Notes under the pieces: model-generated
Databases searched by the model: none
Told to the model about the DNA's origin: nothing
Seen by the model: the letters and a program-made list of their open reading frames with translations, nothing else
Part shown: piece after piece, positions 49,442 through 59,053 of the stretch
Position numbering within the stretch: the first letter of the stretch is position 1
Layout: each line of letters begins with the position of its first letter
DNA from: Pelagicoccus sp. SDUM812002
GTDB lineage: Bacteria > Verrucomicrobiota > Verrucomicrobiia > Opitutales > Opitutaceae
Direction of reading: 5' to 3'
NCBI RefSeq assembly: GCF_031127835.1
Contig: NZ_JARXHX010000001.1
Span: 310,001-374,000, forward strand
DNA length: 64,000 bases
Position numbers and translations under genes: made by a program

Positions 49442-50558
49442 ACTGCTACGGCCTGCTAGGTGGCATCAACCGAGGATTTCTTGACAAGCGCTCGTATCTA
49501 CCTGCTCCGCTGGACACCTGGGAAGACCTGCTATCCTGCGTAGACGAAGACGGAAAAATGGGCTACGCACAGCTTGTAGTTGGTGGTCCAGCCCACGAAC
49601 GACCATCCGAATCCATCGACTACGCAAACGGTGCCTTTCTCCTAGCCGCCAGCGAACTCTACAAAATGGACCTCGGGCACGAGGACTTCCTCGCCCTCAA
49701 GTCCCCTTTTGAGCTCAAAGAACTTTCCCGAGACGGAGCCTGGACTTGGTTCAATGACGAACGCGTACTCTACGATGGCGACGGAATCTAGACAGGTTCT
49801 ATCGACTCAGAAGGCCGTGCTCGAGTTTACTACTACTCTACCAAGACCGCTCAAAGCCCCTACGCCACCAACGGCACTTACCGCATCGATATCATCTTCA
49901 CCGACTCGCACCCTCGCCGGGATCACGAAAACAACGTCTATCACATTTACTACCAAGGCGACATTTTCCATAAAAGCGATGGACCCCCATACGCTCGCTC
50001 GAAACAGTCATATCACAGCCGCTCCTACCCTCCGAGGCCACCCTCATCTACTCCGGAACAGAAGCCGGAAGGGCTTGGATATGAGATCTTGATACGATCA
50101 AAACGACTCCCCCCCTCAACGCATTTATAAACTCCACCGATCACGAAGTCGACAATGATCTGCGCTATCGTATCGCCCATTTGGACACTTCGTCAATGGG
50201 CTGGATCCAGAGCCAAGTCGCTTTCGCAGGTACCCATCTCTACAGCAGAGAAGAACACTACGCTGGCGGCATCGCCATCGACCCACAGGACACGGATACT
50301 CTCTACCTATCCAGCGAGGTCGATCCGCAATCAGGCCAGCCAAACCTAACTGGACGCTACCAAATCTTCCACGCTACCCGCAGCCAAGTGTCGTGGAATT
50401 TTCTGCAACTCACCTTTGACGCCAGCCAGGACAACATTCGTCCGGTCATCTCGCGCAACCACGATTTCGATACAGTCGCTCTTTGGCTCCAAGGTCGCTA
50501 CACCAATTATGAGGACTACAAAACCCGTGTTGTGGGAGTAATTGAAAAGGCAGATTAG
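49442..50558 (+). pseudogene. GH105-BNR_4 fusion pseudogene, 5' part lost
   Basis: After the IS4 fragment, the C-terminal quarter of a GH105 unsaturated-uronyl hydrolase is readable (LLGGINRGFLDKRSYLPA, GYAQLVVGG, ESIDYANGAFLLAASELYKM). It runs into a BNR_4 propeller (DGAWTWFNDERVLYDGDG, a TAG at 49789, TGSIDSEGRARVYYYS, a frameshift near 49985, a TGA near 50080, then HYAGGIAIDPQDTDTLYLSS to VVGVIEKAD). GH105 removes the unsaturated uronic acid left by pectin lyases, so it complements the dead PL4 gene. Bases 50559-50686 hold no gene. Confidence 0.75.
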
Positions 50559-50686
50559 AATCCGGACAGCAACAGGACACACCAAAAGCAATCAGATTGG
50601 CTGTTTGTCGCAAGGGCTATCGTACCTATTGTATCCACAATTATTGCAGTCTCCTGCAGCCTAAAGTCAAATGTCAATACTGTCTA

Positions 50687-51561
50687 GGCCGCGTGGACAA
50701 AATCAAATTTAACCCAATCCACTAATGCAGCGATATTTACGAATCCCATATAGGTTTTCTCCAATTTGTCGTAGCGGGTGCCGATTCTCCGGTACCGTTT
50801 TATCTTAGCGAAGAAGTTTTCAACACGATGCCTGGTTTTTCCAACCTCCTTGATATATTCAATTTTACGTTTCCGATTTCGTCTCGGAGGAATAACGGCG
50901 ATGCCGCATCAGTCCTCGACATAGCAACAGATCGCGTCGCTATCGTAAGCCTTGTCGGCAAGCAGGAAACTTCCACCTACAAGACCTCGGATCGTATCGA
51001 CTGCCCTGATACTGTCATGCTCGTTCCCGCAAACCAGCTTCATGCTCAAAGGCAATCCGACCACGTTGACAGCGGAGGAGATCTTCGTGTTGCATCCACC
51101 CTTGGCCTTTCCAAGTTTCTGATCTTCAAGGGAAAGAGGATGCTTCGAAGCGTCCTTATGAGCCTTAACATGCGACGCATCGAGCATGACCGAAATCGAA
51201 TAGTCGCGGTAGCGACCAGAGATGCGTTCGAGAATCCATGCCCACATCCCGCATTCGCACCAGCGTCGAAAACTTCTCCAAACGCTGTTGTGCTTACCGA
51301 AGCGATCAGGCACCTGATTCCACATTGCTCCAGTGCACAGCACCCACCAAATTCCGTTCAAGGTACGGTCGAGGCTGTGGTTCGGGCGACCCCGACGGCC
51401 GCTTACCTCTTCGCGGTAAGCGTTGTTAATTTTTTAACTCCTCGCGGATATCCGAGGGCAACTCGTCGGCTTTGTATTCTGACATCGAATACCATCATAA
51501 AAACTCGCATGGCGTTGCAAGCCAACATCTTAAATTTAATAAACAATTTGTCCACGCGGCC
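50687..51561 (-). mobile_element. IS5-family element, copy D (875 bp, best preserved)
   Basis: The ends are GGCCGCGTGGACAAA inverted repeats with a TA duplication (50685-50686, 51562-51563). The transposase main frame is open from NAYREEVSGRRGRPNHSLDR through VMLDASHVKAHKDASKHP and LLADKAYDSDAICCYVED; a single TGA at about 50907 interrupts it before CGIAVIPP and the HRVENFFAKIKRYRRIGTRY block. An N-terminal frame (MSEYKADELPSDIREELKN) ends at an A-run, suggesting a frameshift between two ORFs as in some IS5 groups. It sits at the 5' end of a BNR_4 gene. Confidence 0.9.
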
Positions 51562-51569
51562 TAGCCAAC

Positions 51570-52808
51570 CGATGTACATCCATCGGCCTATTCGGGTAGC
51601 TCGATCAACATGATCTCTGATCAACATAATTCTCTCTATTCGCACGGAGAATTCCAATACGCCGTATTCTATGACCAAGAAAGCTACCTGACAGTAGCTA
51701 AGCGAAAAGTCGGCACGAACGCTTGACTATTCGTTAAGACGAAGTACGAAACTCGAACACAGGATGCACACAATACTGCAAGATTCGGAATAGATGGCGC
51801 TGGATTTCTTCACATCGCATGGGGACATCACAACACACCTCTGAACTACATCCGCTCTACGGAGCCTGGCATGCTTGAATTTGGCCCCAAACGAGGAATG
51901 ACGGCCACAATGGAAAATTTGGTCAGCTACCCTCAATTCTTCTCGCTGCCCGACGGAGACCTCCTCTTTCTCTACCGCAACGGAGCTTCAGGCCGGGGGA
52001 ACAGTGTGCTAAAGCGATACGTTTTAGAAACCGAAAGGTGGTCTCTAATTCAAGAGAACCTAATCGATGGCGAAGGGGACCGAAGCGCCTACTTTAATGC
52101 AACCGTCGATCCATCGGGAAATTTCCACCTCGCCTGGAACTGGCGCGAAAGTCCGGAGGTATCCACAAATCACGATCTCTGCTACGCCCGTTCCAAAGAC
52201 GGAGGACTCACTTGGGAAGACATATCAGGCAATCAACGACCCCTGCCCTTTAATCTCGCTAATTCACCGTACATTCTAGAGATACCACAAAACAGCAATC
52301 TCATGAACCCGCCACCGTTGCCGCAGACGAAAACGGGAACCCCGCTATCGCCAACTACTGGAACGCACCCGACTCTGACATCCCTCAGTATCAAATAATC
52401 TATTACAAGGACAACGAGTGGCACCGGACTCAAGTCACTCAACGCACGTCTTCCTTCAATCTTTCTGGGACCAACACTAAACGCCCTCCACTCTCGCGTT
52501 CGGTGCTTCTTTACCAATCTTTAGGAGCCGCCCACCTTGTCTTTAGTGATGACAACCGCAGAAACCGTTTAGTTCTCGCAACTACCAAAAGGCTCGAAAG
52601 TGACGAATGGGTGCTCAAGGAGCCTCTTCCCAACAATCTCGACGCCTGGGAGCCCTCATACGATGCAGCGCTTTGGCTTCAACGCGGCCACATCTCCATT
52701 CCTATACAAACCGTCCACCAAGACGACGGCAATGACGATACCAGAGACCAGGTGCCCGCTACTCCTTACCAAGTACTCACCCTACAATTAAATAGCGCAA
52801 ATAGCTAA
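51570..52808 (+). pseudogene. BNR_4 propeller protein pseudogene
   Basis: The sequence reads SHGEFQYAVFYDQESYLTVA, a TGA at about 51725, then GIDGAGFLHIAWGHHNTPLN, FFSLPDGDLLFLYRNGASGR and ETERWSLIQENLIDGEGDRS. A frameshift near 52310 leads to DENGNPAIANYWNAPDSDIP through VLTLQLNSANS. BNR_4 proteins in polysaccharide loci include glycosidases acting on rhamnose- or uronate-containing chains; the activity here is unknown. The 5' end is cut by IS5 copy D. A plausible terminator follows. Confidence 0.75.
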
Positions 52809-52814
52809 TGCACT

Positions 52815-52846
52815 AAAGTCTGCGAGCATTCCGCTTTAGACTTTTT
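52815..52846 (+). terminator. Probable rho-independent terminator
   Basis: AAAGTCT and AGACTTT form the outer stem, with GCG/CGC pairs inside, followed by a T run. It lies 7 bp after the BNR_4 pseudogene stop. Confidence 0.55.
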
Positions 52847-52877
52847 GCCCGCAAGCGACTTCTGCGCAGTTACCGAA

Positions 52878-53732
52878 TCACCAGTTGAAAACGTATTCGT
52901 GCCAATCTTGAATAGACGTGAAATCACTATGACGTTCCCACGCGAATCCAAACGCGAAGTCGAGCGTGTTGTCTTCCAGATCGATAGTCGCTAGATAATC
53001 ACCTTGTAGGGTCGCCCCTTGCTGAAATTGAATGGAGCCCTCTCGAAAACCGCCCAAGAGCTGCACTCCGGTAGCCAACCAGTAACCGTCGATCTCGTCC
53101 CATAACGTAAGACAGCCACCACCAGCCATAGCTGTAGCCTTGGTGCTTTGCGGCACCAAGCCCACCGAAACCTTCATGTCTCTCAAGACTTTCTCCGAAC
53201 CGGAAAAGTGGGAGCGAGCTCCGCAAAGGTATGAGCCTTTTCTCAGGGAAATTTCCTTTTGCTCGTAGAGCTTCTCGCCTGCGATGTCGTATTCATAATC
53301 CAAGGATATGAGCACCATGTCATCTCTAGAATCGTCGATACGGACCGCACGATACACGTTACTGGTGTAGAAATCGCCCTCGTACCAAATCCCAGTACCG
53401 CCACAACCTCTCGAACCGCCGACCTTGTAGGGGTCGTAGCCTTCCCCCGTATCCTCGTGATAGCTTCCCTCTCTAGAGAATTCCTTTTCGTACCACTTAA
53501 GGACTACTGGTGTCTCGATGCGCTTGCACCAAACATCGACTCCGCTGTCCTCCGCTGAGTTCATTAATGCAGGGCCATACACTCGAAAAGCAATTTTGTC
53601 GTTTTCCCACGCCACATCATCAGCTCGACGCGGCACCACATAGGCTCCCACCGTTTGGGCTGATGTATCGCCGAGCGATACCGAACAAGCGGCGAAAAAG
53701 CCGGCAAAAACTATTGTTTTCAAATTCCCCAT
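52878..53732 (-). CDS. DUF4861 family secreted protein
   Basis: The start MGNLKTIVFAGFFAACSVSL gives a 284-residue protein with a clear signal peptide; an in-frame upstream extension is polar and unlikely. The motifs VPRRADDVAWENDKIAFRVYG, VGGSRGCGGTGIWY and a beta-rich body match the DUF4861 family found in pectin and uronate loci, thought to be a carbohydrate-active or binding protein; no activity is established that I know of. It is open throughout, unlike its neighbours, and lies next to the uronate genes kduD (broken) and kduI. Confidence 0.8.
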   Translation of the reverse strand: MGNLKTIVFAGFFAACSVSLGDTSAQTVGAYVVPRRADDVAWENDKIAFRVYGPALMNSAEDSGVDVWCKRIETPVVLKWYEKEFSREGSYHEDTGEGYDPYKVGGSRGCGGTGIWYEGDFYTSNVYRAVRIDDSRDDMVLISLDYEYDIAGEKLYEQKEISLRKGSYLCGARSHFSGSEKVLRDMKVSVGLVPQSTKATAMAGGGCLTLWDEIDGYWLATGVQLLGGFREGSIQFQQGATLQGDYLATIDLEDNTLDFAFGFAWERHSDFTSIQDWHEYVFNW

Positions 53733-53762
53733 GCAACTTTGACAACTAAAGGCCATCGATAC

Positions 53763-54244
53763 GTCAGCGCCCCATCCAGCCGCCATCCACAACTAGTATC
53801 TCTCCGCTAACATAGTCGAAGGCAGCACTCGACAAGAAATACAGTTGGTCCCTTAAAGTCCTCTGGGGTGCCCCACCTGCCAGCTGGGATACGAGCCAGA
53901 ATCAGTTCACTTCGAAGAGGATCGTCTCTAAGGTCCGCGGTGTTGTCTGTCGCAACATAGCCGGGAGCGATTGCATTAACATTCACACCTTTGAATGCCC
54001 ATTCGTTGGCCAACGCCTTCGTCAACTGTCCAATCGCACCCTTGCTTGCGGCATAACCGGGTACCGTTATTCCCCTCTGAAAAGTCAGTAACGAAGCTGT
54101 GAATACAATTTTTCCGCTTCCTCGCTCAACCATCCGCTGACCAATTTCTCGAGACAATATCCACTGGGCGTTCAAGTTCACGTCGATCCCGCGTGCGCAA
54201 CCAGTCACCAGAGCCTTCTTTCCTTCGAGCGAAAATGCTTTCAT
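53763..54244 (-). pseudogene. kduD: 2-deoxy-D-gluconate 3-dehydrogenase, deleted and frameshifted
   Basis: It starts MKAFSLEGKKALVTGCARGI, then jumps directly to VNLNAQWILSREIGQRMVER, omitting about 95 residues that hold the rest of the cofactor fold. The YxxxK catalytic pair is kept in GYAASKGAIG. Near 53830 a frameshift turns VFLSSAAFDYVSGEILVVDG into VFLVECCLRLC-stop; the true end GGWMGR lies at 53763. It lies 12 bp after kduI, so it was the second step of the ketouronate pathway in the same operon. Confidence 0.85.
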
Positions 54245-54256
54245 AACATTAATGGG

Positions 54257-55084
54257 CTATCTCAATGAAGCTATTGGCGCTGGATCCATGTCGTCGAATC
54301 GTTGGTTCTCTCCACCCATCGCCCAAACAAATGAATAGTTGGCTGTGCCACATCCAGCGTGAATACTCCAAGCAGGTGAAAGAACCGCCTGCTTGTCTCC
54401 AACGCACAGGTGACGGGTAGACTGCGGTTGTCCCATAAAATGCATGACAGCCTGGTCACCTGGCACGTCCAAGTACAAATACACCTCGCTCCGCCTATCG
54501 TGTGTGTGCGGTGGCATGGTATTCCATACACTTCCTTGGGCGATCTCAGTGTAACCTAAAACAAGTTGACAGCTTTGGGTACCACTTTCGTGGATGTATT
54601 GATAAATCACGCGCTCATTCGCGGTGGCGCTACTCCCCAACTCTATTCTCTTAGCATCTTCCTTCGCAAATCTCTTTGTCGGATACTCTCTGTGCGCAGG
54701 ATAACTAACAAAATAAAAACAGCTCCCTCCTCCTGCCGGACCGTCAAACGTGATAGACTTCGCGCCTCTCCCTACATAAAGGCATTCCTTTGGAGCTAAT
54801 TCGTAAGTTTGACCATCTACCGTAACTACACCGAGTTCGCCTAGGTTAATCACACCCAATTCACGCCGCTCGCAGAAGTATTCAGCCTTTATGTCCCCGG
54901 TTGGCTTCAACCCAAGCCATTCGCCCTTCGGAAATGCGCCACCCACGATCACTCGGTCTAAGTCGCAATACTGGATTTTGATTTCCCCTTCTTGAAATAG
55001 GTCTTCCAACAAATATCGAGATCGAAGTTCATCGGTTGACCTAGTATTGCTCTCATAAATCAAAGGGAGGCATCTTAGGCTCAT
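54257..55084 (-). CDS. kduI: 5-dehydro-4-deoxy-D-glucuronate isomerase
   Basis: The 275-residue cupin-type isomerase has near-standard length for KduI. The metal site is visible in NTMPPHTHDRRSEVYLYLD, with a further histidine in SPAWSIHAG. It converts the 5-keto-4-deoxyuronate made by pectin lyases and unsaturated uronyl hydrolases into the 2,5-diketo form, which KduD then reduces. It is intact, while kduD just downstream is broken and the upstream lyase/hydrolase genes in the window are dead. Bases 55085-55399, toward the divergent FG-GAP pseudogene, hold no clear gene. Confidence 0.92.
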   Translation of the reverse strand: MSLRCLPLIYESNTRSTDELRSRYLLEDLFQEGEIKIQYCDLDRVIVGGAFPKGEWLGLKPTGDIKAEYFCERRELGVINLGELGVVTVDGQTYELAPKECLYVGRGAKSITFDGPAGGGSCFYFVSYPAHREYPTKRFAKEDAKRIELGSSATANERVIYQYIHESGTQSCQLVLGYTEIAQGSVWNTMPPHTHDRRSEVYLYLDVPGDQAVMHFMGQPQSTRHLCVGDKQAVLSPAWSIHAGCGTANYSFVWAMGGENQRFDDMDPAPIASLR

Positions 55085-55399
55085 TGCAAAGTTATAAGAT
55101 TAGCGGTATCGATTAAAACCGTTAGGCTAAAAGTGAAACAACCAGTATGTCACTCCCTTCCCTACCCCCCATTTGGGGGATTCTACTACTCAAGCCGAAA
55201 ATCTATTTGCCCGTACCCAACAGAACTTATCTCCTGAACCAAAAATGCGGCAACGAACAACTCGAACACTTAGATTTCTTCCATGCGCGCCATTGCTGCT
55301 GCATTCTCATTCAAAGTTGCGAGAAACCAGCCAAGGCTGAATCGCTCTCCCTTCCCCCTGCCGCAGCACATCCCAAAGCGGTGATCACCTAGCCCTTCT

Positions 55400-56400
55400 T
55401 CCCAATCCGAAAAAGGTTGGAGTACCTATCGATGGATATCCATGGATTGCACATGTAAACTCCGTAGATCTCGACCAAGATGGCAAAATGGATGCTTTTC
55501 TGTGCGAAGCTCAGGAGGGCCGAATCCACTGGCTCCGACAGGTCGCTCCGGGAGACTTCCGGGAACTCACGATTGCTGAGGACATGCGAGCACCTGTAAG
55601 AGTGGAAACTACCGACATGGATAGCGACGGAGACATTGACCTGCTCGTTTCAAGCATGGTCAGGTCTTTCCCAACAACGACCGTATTGGTTCCACCATAA
55701 ATCTCCAAAACGATGGCCAACAAACCTTCACGCCGCACTGGATACTCAAAAACGTCGCTCTTGTGACTAACATGAGAGCCGCCGACTTCAATAGCGACAA
55801 ACAGCAATACATCGTAGCAATTGTCTTTCAAGATTGGGAGCAAATTTGGTACTTTGAGAACGAGGGGTGGGTAGCTTTGCCAGCCGTTCCATTTGGAGCT
55901 CCACCAACGAAGACTACGCTGCAAGCGGCCTTTCCATTTGCGACCTCAACCAAGACGGCATGCCAGATGTGCTCTTTTCAAAAGGTGACGGCTTTGGTCC
56001 CATCGGAATCTCCGGCCCGCGCCCATGGCACGGGGTGCAGTGGTTAGAAAATACTGGTAAAGACTCATTTCAATTCCATCGCATTGAAAACCTTGCCGGC
56101 GCGTATTCGCCAATCGAAGTCGATTTTGACAGAGACGGCCACATTGACGTCATCGCAGTGAGTGCCTTCAATGATTGGACCAAACCAAATGCGCAACCGA
56201 TGGTTTGATTCAAGAACAATGGTCAATTGCGCTTTACCCCAAACGTCCTTGCCTACGAACCAATAAAGCTCCTTTCTGTCGTTCCTGACGACTTCGATAG
56301 CAGTGGACAAGTCTCGCTCCCAACTGGAGGATTCCATGCGTACCCTCCATACAACGTCAGAATAAGCCGCCTATTGCTCTGGACTCAGGTGAAGCATTGA
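55400..56400 (+). pseudogene. FG-GAP/VCBS repeat protein pseudogene
   Basis: Repeats of the D-x-D-x-D-G type run across frames: VNSVDLDQDGKMDAFL, VETTDMDSDGDIDLLVSSM, a frameshift near 55660, GQVFPNNDRIGSTINLQNDG, MRAADFNSDKQ, a frameshift near 55870, GLSICDLNQDGMPDVLFSKG, EVDFDRDGHIDVIAVSA, a TGA at about 56206, and a short end. The start and signal peptide are not recoverable. Such secreted propeller proteins are paired with TPR proteins in verrucomicrobial polysaccharide loci; the TPR frame follows with overlapping stop and start. Confidence 0.7.
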
Positions 56401-57790
56401 CTAGCCGAACGAAACTGATTCTTAGTTGCGCCCTATTTGCCTCCCTCGCAATCGGAGGGTCTATCGACTATCTGCCGAAAGTGCGTAAAACACGGACATG
56501 GGAAAAGGCTATAGCAGAACTGCCACCTCGCCCCGAAAACATTGCGTATCCAGAACTCAGTGACCGTATTTAAATCATAGAATCGAAAATACAGTCTAGG
56601 GAGAATTGGCAAACTAACTCCGGTAACCTAGCCACCCTATATCACGCAAATGGATACTCCCAAGAGGCAGCCACGCTTTATGGCATTTTAATCCGCTGTG
56701 ATGAACAAAATGCGCTTTTGAGCAATCGACTCGTCTCCATATACAGCCTCTATGGGCAATTGGACCAAGCAATAGCGCTTTGGCAGCACACTTCAGACAT
56801 CGACCCCAACTACCTGCCCGCCCAACTCAACTTAGCTGACGCTTATAAAAGATCCAACCAAGCTGCAAAAGCGGTACCCATTTACAATTTGGTTCAGAAA
56901 AAAGATCCACAAAACCCCTACACCATCGCAGGATTGGCAAAAGCCGCAATCGCCACCGACCGTTGGACAGACGCGAAAGCACTTTTGGAGGACGCAGAGC
57001 TGAATATCCGAGTGGGAATAGGTGAAAACCTTTTGGTATCCATTTACGAACACCTCGGGGAGACGACTAAATCGAGAGCTATTCGGAGCCGCGCCAAAAG
57101 CACCGATTCCTACATAGAAGTGCCCGATCCCTGGCTCGACCAGATTAGTGAATATTGCTAAATCCATTTCCCCTCAGGCTACAAGCTGTAGCCGCAAGAC
57201 GAAAGCAAGAGCTGCCAAGAGCCCGTCGCTTCTTAGAGAAAGCGATAAAAGTAGACCCTTCCCATGCCCACGCTCACTTTCAACTCGGTCTCCTGTATCT
57301 AGATCTTCAAGATTTGGAATCCGCCAAAATCACCATTCGCAAGTCAGTCGATCTCAATCCGAGCTACGGCGATGGCTGGGTACAGCTCATCGAGTTTAGC
57401 CAGTCACAAGCCGAAGCAACCCGTCTATTCGAAGAAGGGCTCCGCAAATGCCCCAATTCGCCTACTCTTCATTCTCTAAACGGAAAGAGGCTCAAGGCAA
57501 GCGGACAGCTAAACGAGGCACTGGAAGCGTTCCGTAAGGTAGCTTCTCTCCGGCCTGCCGAGATTCTTAGACTGTTTGAATGCACACTAATCCAATTCCA
57601 GCGTGGCGAAAACGACGAAGCAAATGCCTCTCTTCAAAAAGCTCTGGAGATCGTTCCAGAAGATCCTCTCGTTCTCTACATGCTCGCGATCCATTGGATT
57701 AAAGAAGACAACGAGCCAAACGCTCTGGACCTAGCCCGACGTTGTCTAGCTCAGACATCCCTTTCGGAGGTTCATCTATCGCAAGTTTAA
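56397..57790 (+). pseudogene. TPR-repeat lipoprotein/secreted protein pseudogene
   Basis: It starts at TTG 56397, overlapping the FG-GAP stop (TTGA), and has a hydrophobic leader (LILSCALFASLAIGGS). A TAA at 56571 interrupts it; a TPR array (NSGNLATLYHANGYSQEAAT, LQLA-like helices) continues in frame to a frameshift near 57155. It then resumes as LPRARRFLEKAIKVDPSHAH, GLLYLDLQDLESAKITIRKS and later repeats. One stop and one frameshift are the only lesions, so decay is recent. Bases 57791-57948 hold no gene but contain the repeated motif described separately. Confidence 0.75.
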
Positions 57791-57896
57791 AGGCCTACCA
57801 AGCAGCATTCGGCATCTCACCATGGTAACGTCTGAAACGGGCAGTTCATGCTAACCGACGAGAGTATCAGCATGTAAGCAGAATAAATCCAGTCCT

Positions 57897-57950
57897 AACA
57901 CACACTATGATGTGTTACATCCATTCACAGAAACTGTTATTATGATGTGT
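57897..57950 (+). promoter_or_regulatory. Repeated TATGATGTGT motif before the small XRE gene
   Basis: TATGATGTGT occurs at 57906-57915 and 57941-57950, the first also flanked by AACACA/TGTGTT inverted halves. The second copy runs into the GTG start. These are good candidates for operators of the XRE regulator itself. Confidence 0.5.
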
Positions 57951-58203
57951 GAGCTCAAGTCCCGCAGAACCTCTCCAAAAGACATTCGGCCAAGTGCTGC
58001 GTGACCTTCGTTCGAAGATGGGGCTTACACAAAACAAGCTTTCAGAGCTATCGGGTCTCTCAACTAATTTTATCTCATTCTGCGAACGAGGAATCGAACA
58101 ACCAAGCTTGAATTCGATTTGGTTGCTTTCCTCGGCAATGAAAATCGAGCCTACGGAATTAGTTAGACTAGTCCAAGATCAGAATCCAATTCCCAACTAC
58201 TGA
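57949..58203 (+). CDS. Small XRE-family DNA-binding regulator
   Basis: The 84-residue protein is essentially one helix-turn-helix (TFGQVLRDLRSKMGLTQNKL, SGLSTNFISFCERGIEQPSL). It starts at GTG; no ATG is available. It stands 6 bp before a 270-residue unknown gene, likely co-transcribed. Such single-domain regulators often control mobile-element transfer genes; the same 10-bp motif lies before the coupling-protein gene on the other strand. Confidence 0.82.
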   Translation: MSSSPAEPLQKTFGQVLRDLRSKMGLTQNKLSELSGLSTNFISFCERGIEQPSLNSIWLLSSAMKIEPTELVRLVQDQNPIPNY

Positions 58204-58209
58204 CAATCT

Positions 58210-59022
58210 ATGCGATGTGAAGGTTCAGAAGCTGTTTCCGATAGCAAACTCACCTCACTTCTTTCCCTTGATGAGTTTGTCGCCATTTCGATGAAAAGTG
58301 AAAGTGAAGCAGCTTTCAAAGAATTCATAGAACTCTGGAACCATTCAGCAAGCATAAGACATGTAATACGCCAAGCCACATGCAACGCGGATTCGTATCC
58401 TATTACCAATCACACCAAACTAAACACTAGTTCAAAAAATCCACTTGCATCTTCTCCCAAAGGTCCGTCAAGCATTGAAAGCCTAATTGAATCCGGTCGT
58501 ATTTCTCCGTTGGAAATTTCTCGAAGCCTCACTATCACATTCGGAGGACTTAGCCTTCGAAAGTTGATTATGCTTCTCGAAAAACATAAGGCAGGTCGGA
58601 CCTCAATCGGACCCTACCTTCTTGTAAGAGAATGGAAAAGAAGTCACGGATCTGCTACTCCGATCAGTGTACGCCTGAAACAGCTAACACTGCACTCGCT
58701 CAGCGAGGCAATTAGAACAAATAGAAGCGACTTTCTTCGAGAACTTGCAGATACTCTAGACTTCCTCAAAACGGAGGAGTACGAAACCAACGGCAATTGG
58801 GACCACGATCCTCGGCATTGGTGGCAATTCCATATTTTATTATACATTTGGGAATACCCCAAACATAGGTACCCGATCCGCGAATTCGTTAAGCACTTCG
58901 AACAAGAAGTTGGCGTCAACGAAATGCCGACACCAAAGACGATCAGAGCATTCTGCAGAAAGATTGGGATCACGTTGGATTCGAAACCAGGAGCTCCAAA
59001 AAAAGACTCAAAGAAGACATAG
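58210..59022 (+). CDS. Hypothetical protein, co-transcribed with the XRE regulator
   Basis: The 270-residue soluble protein has no signal peptide or membrane segment. It is helical and basic at the C-terminus (KPGAPKKDSKKT), with a short motif region WDHDPRHWWQFHILLYIWEY. I do not recognise the family. The position between the XRE gene and the convergent coupling-protein gene suggests an accessory role in the mobile element. Confidence 0.65.
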   Translation: MRCEGSEAVSDSKLTSLLSLDEFVAISMKSESEAAFKEFIELWNHSASIRHVIRQATCNADSYPITNHTKLNTSSKNPLASSPKGPSSIESLIESGRISPLEISRSLTITFGGLSLRKLIMLLEKHKAGRTSIGPYLLVREWKRSHGSATPISVRLKQLTLHSLSEAIRTNRSDFLRELADTLDFLKTEEYETNGNWDHDPRHWWQFHILLYIWEYPKHRYPIREFVKHFEQEVGVNEMPTPKTIRAFCRKIGITLDSKPGAPKKDSKKT

Positions 59023-59053
59023 CGTATAATATTATAAGATACACGCCCGACTA

